This document shows positions 5,407 through 6,768 of a DNA stretch of 6,768 nt, piece by piece (position 1 is the stretch's first letter; each line of letters starts with the position of its first letter). The position numbers and the translations under genes are program-made. The stretch is from Candidatus Symbiobacter sp. (GTDB lineage: Bacteria; Pseudomonadota; Alphaproteobacteria; Elsterales; Elsteraceae), in assembly GCA_030054015.1 (NCBI GenBank), contig JASGCR010000107.1:391-7158 (forward strand), given 5' to 3'. Below the pieces are notes generated by a model, which was not told the origin of the DNA, ran no database searches, and saw nothing but the letters and a program-made list of their open reading frames with translations.

Positions 5407-6657
5407 ATGGTTTCTGTTATGAGCAGAGTAAAAATTGTCTCGCCTTTGGCCCCAGCATCCTTCCCTAAATTACCGCCCATCGCGGGGGTGCGCTTAACCG
5501 GAGGCGAGGCCGGCATTCGCTATAAAGGCCATGCCGATTTAATGGTGGCGTTATTGGATGTGGGTACCCAGGTGGCGGGCTGCTACACGCGCTCGCTGAC
5601 GGCCTCGGCGGATGTAGAATGGTGCCGCGCGGCCCAACGCCAGGGCCAGGTTAGGGCAATTATCGTTAATTCCGGCAATGCCAATGCCTTTACCGGCGCG
5701 GGCGGCGTGGCCTCGGTCAAGCGGGTGGTGGACAAAGCCTCCGCCCTCTTTAACTGCCCGCCGGAACAGATATTATTCGCCTCAACCGGGGTGATTGGCG
5801 AACCCCTCCCCGACGACAAAATCACAGCTGCGCTGAGCCAAGTTGCATCGCAGGTTTCTCCGGATGGGTGGCTCGCGGCGGCGACGGCGATTATGACCAC
5901 CGACACTTTTGCCAAAGGCGCAACCGCTCAATGCCAACTCGATGGCAAAATCGTCACGATTAATGGTTATACCAAGGGTTCGGGCATGATCGCGCCGGAC
6001 ATGGCGACCATGCTGGGCTTTGTCTATACCGATGCGGCGATTCCGGCGGCGATGTTGCAGGCCATGCTGAGTGCGAGTGTCAATCAATCTTTTAATGCCA
6101 TTACGGTCGATGGCGATACCTCGACCTCGGACAGCATTATTTTGGCGGCCACCGGCCAGGCCGGTCATGCGCCGATTAAAAATATCGTTGATCGCAATGC
6201 CAAAATTTTCCGCCGGGCTTTGGATCGGGTTTTGATTGATCTTGCCCAGCAAATCGTCAAAGATGGCGAGGGAGCCGAGAAATTCGTGACCATTGCCGTG
6301 ACCGGCGCGGCCTCGGCCCGGTCAGCCCGCAAAATCGGCATGTCGATTGCCAATTCGCCCTTGGTCAAAACCGCCATTGCCGGCGAAGATGCCAATTGGG
6401 GACGCATTGTCGCGGCGGTGGGCAAGGCCGGAGAACGCGCCAACCGCGATGCTTTGGCGATTAAAATAGGCGGGGTGCAAGTGGCCGCCAATGGCTGGCG
6501 CGTCCCCAATTATGACGAGGCCCCCGTCGTCGCCCACATGAAAACCCGCGACATCAAGATCGAGGTCGATGTTGGCATTGGTCGCGGCAAGGCCACGGTG
6601 TGGACATGTGACCTCACCCATCGTTATATCGATATTAATGGCGGCTATCGGAGTTGA
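5407..6657 (+). CDS. argJ: Bifunctional glutamate N-acetyltransferase / amino-acid acetyltransferase ArgJ
   Basis: ArgJ moves the acetyl group from N-acetylornithine to glutamate, giving ornithine and N-acetylglutamate, in the cyclic arginine pathway. Many members also make N-acetylglutamate from acetyl-CoA; the sequence does not say which type this is. The 416-residue product is full length. Visible landmarks are VNSGNANAFTG (87-97), STGVIGEPLP (126-135, holding the oxyanion-hole Thr-Gly), the self-cleavage segment KGSGMIAPDMATML (190-203), TVDGDTSTSD (233-242), KDGEGAEKF (285-293), DANWGRI (328-334) and C-terminal YIDINGGYRS (407-416). Cleavage is expected between A200 and T201, giving alpha and beta chains with T201 as the nucleophile. 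The ATG at 5407 is used here; the ATG at 5419 (MSRVKIV) is equally possible because neither has a clear ribosome site. In related bacteria argJ often follows secA or a PpiC-type gene; here the left neighbour is a toxin-antitoxin pair. Confidence 0.97.
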   Translation: MVSVMSRVKIVSPLAPASFPKLPPIAGVRLTGGEAGIRYKGHADLMVALLDVGTQVAGCYTRSLTASADVEWCRAAQRQGQVRAIIVNSGNANAFTGAGGVASVKRVVDKASALFNCPPEQILFASTGVIGEPLPDDKITAALSQVASQVSPDGWLAAATAIMTTDTFAKGATAQCQLDGKIVTINGYTKGSGMIAPDMATMLGFVYTDAAIPAAMLQAMLSASVNQSFNAITVDGDTSTSDSIILAATGQAGHAPIKNIVDRNAKIFRRALDRVLIDLAQQIVKDGEGAEKFVTIAVTGAASARSARKIGMSIANSPLVKTAIAGEDANWGRIVAAVGKAGERANRDALAIKIGGVQVAANGWRVPNYDEAPVVAHMKTRDIKIEVDVGIGRGKATVWTCDLTHRYIDINGGYRS

Positions 6658-6676
6658 TTCTTGTGTCGGAGCTGCA

Positions 6677-6735
6677 TAAGGAAGGTCTGAATTAGAATTT
6701 TAGCCCTTCTTCCTAAGGAAAGTCTGAATAAGTCT
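6677..6735 (+). repeat. Direct repeat pair in the argJ 3' flank
   Basis: TAAGGAAGGTCTGAAT at 6677-6692 recurs as TAAGGAAAGTCTGAAT at 6714-6729 with one mismatch and a 37-bp offset. Over 22 positions the two copies match at 18. The second copy also matches the dnaA 3' flank (80-101, minus strand). The region is AT-rich and non-coding. CTTCCT at 6709-6714 could pair with AGGAAG at 6679-6684, but no T-run follows, so this is not a clear terminator. Confidence 0.8.
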
Positions 6736-6742
6736 AGTTTTA

Positions 6743-6766
6743 CCCCCCCTTCTTTAGAAGGGGGGG
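6743..6766. repeat. Perfect hairpin-forming inverted repeat at the right edge
   Basis: The 10-bp arms CCCCCCCTTC (6743-6752) and GAAGGGGGGG (6757-6766) flank the 4-nt loop TTTA. The stem is perfect. It lies 85 bp after the argJ stop and could end argJ transcription, but only two bases follow it in the window, so a T-tract cannot be checked. Dispersed palindromes with poly-C/poly-G arms are found between genes in many bacterial genomes, so a mobile or dispersed repeat is equally likely. Confidence 0.85.
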
Positions 6767-6768
6767 AT

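Overview
The window is a piece of an alphaproteobacterial chromosome. The best evidence is DnaA domain IV, whose whole C-terminal third reads like alphaproteobacterial DnaA. The ArgJ sequence and the ubiE-ubiB pairing agree with this. The genus cannot be named from the sequence alone. G+C of the housekeeping genes is roughly 55-60% by eye.

Layout: (1) 1-78, three and a half copies of a 23-bp tandem repeat that run off the left edge. (2) 99-1853, minus strand, dnaA, with an unusual repeat-encoded low-complexity N-terminal extension. (3) 1854-2078, a 225-bp leader without a gene. (4) 2079-3677 and 3680-4441, minus strand, ubiB and ubiE, two tightly packed ubiquinone-biosynthesis genes transcribed ubiE then ubiB towards dnaA. 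(5) 4442-4549, a divergent control region with an imperfect inverted repeat. (6) 4550-4882 and 4872-5228, plus strand, an overlapping MNT nucleotidyltransferase antitoxin / HEPN toxin pair (MntA-HepT type), clearly more AT-rich than its surroundings. (7) 5229-5406, a 178-bp spacer holding a 16-bp tandem repeat. (8) 5407-6657, plus strand, argJ of arginine biosynthesis. (9) 6658-6768, a repeat-rich 3' flank ending in a perfect 10-bp-stem G/C hairpin.

How it fits together: the core genes serve replication initiation (dnaA), ubiquinone synthesis (ubiE, ubiB) and arginine synthesis (argJ). Between ubiE and argJ sits a compact toxin-antitoxin module with all diagnostic catalytic residues intact, probably acquired horizontally. 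I see no wholly new system. The points that most deserve a second look are the minisatellite-like N-terminus of DnaA, a 22-nt motif shared by the 3' flanks of dnaA and argJ, and the several unrelated short tandem repeats in and next to gene boundaries.
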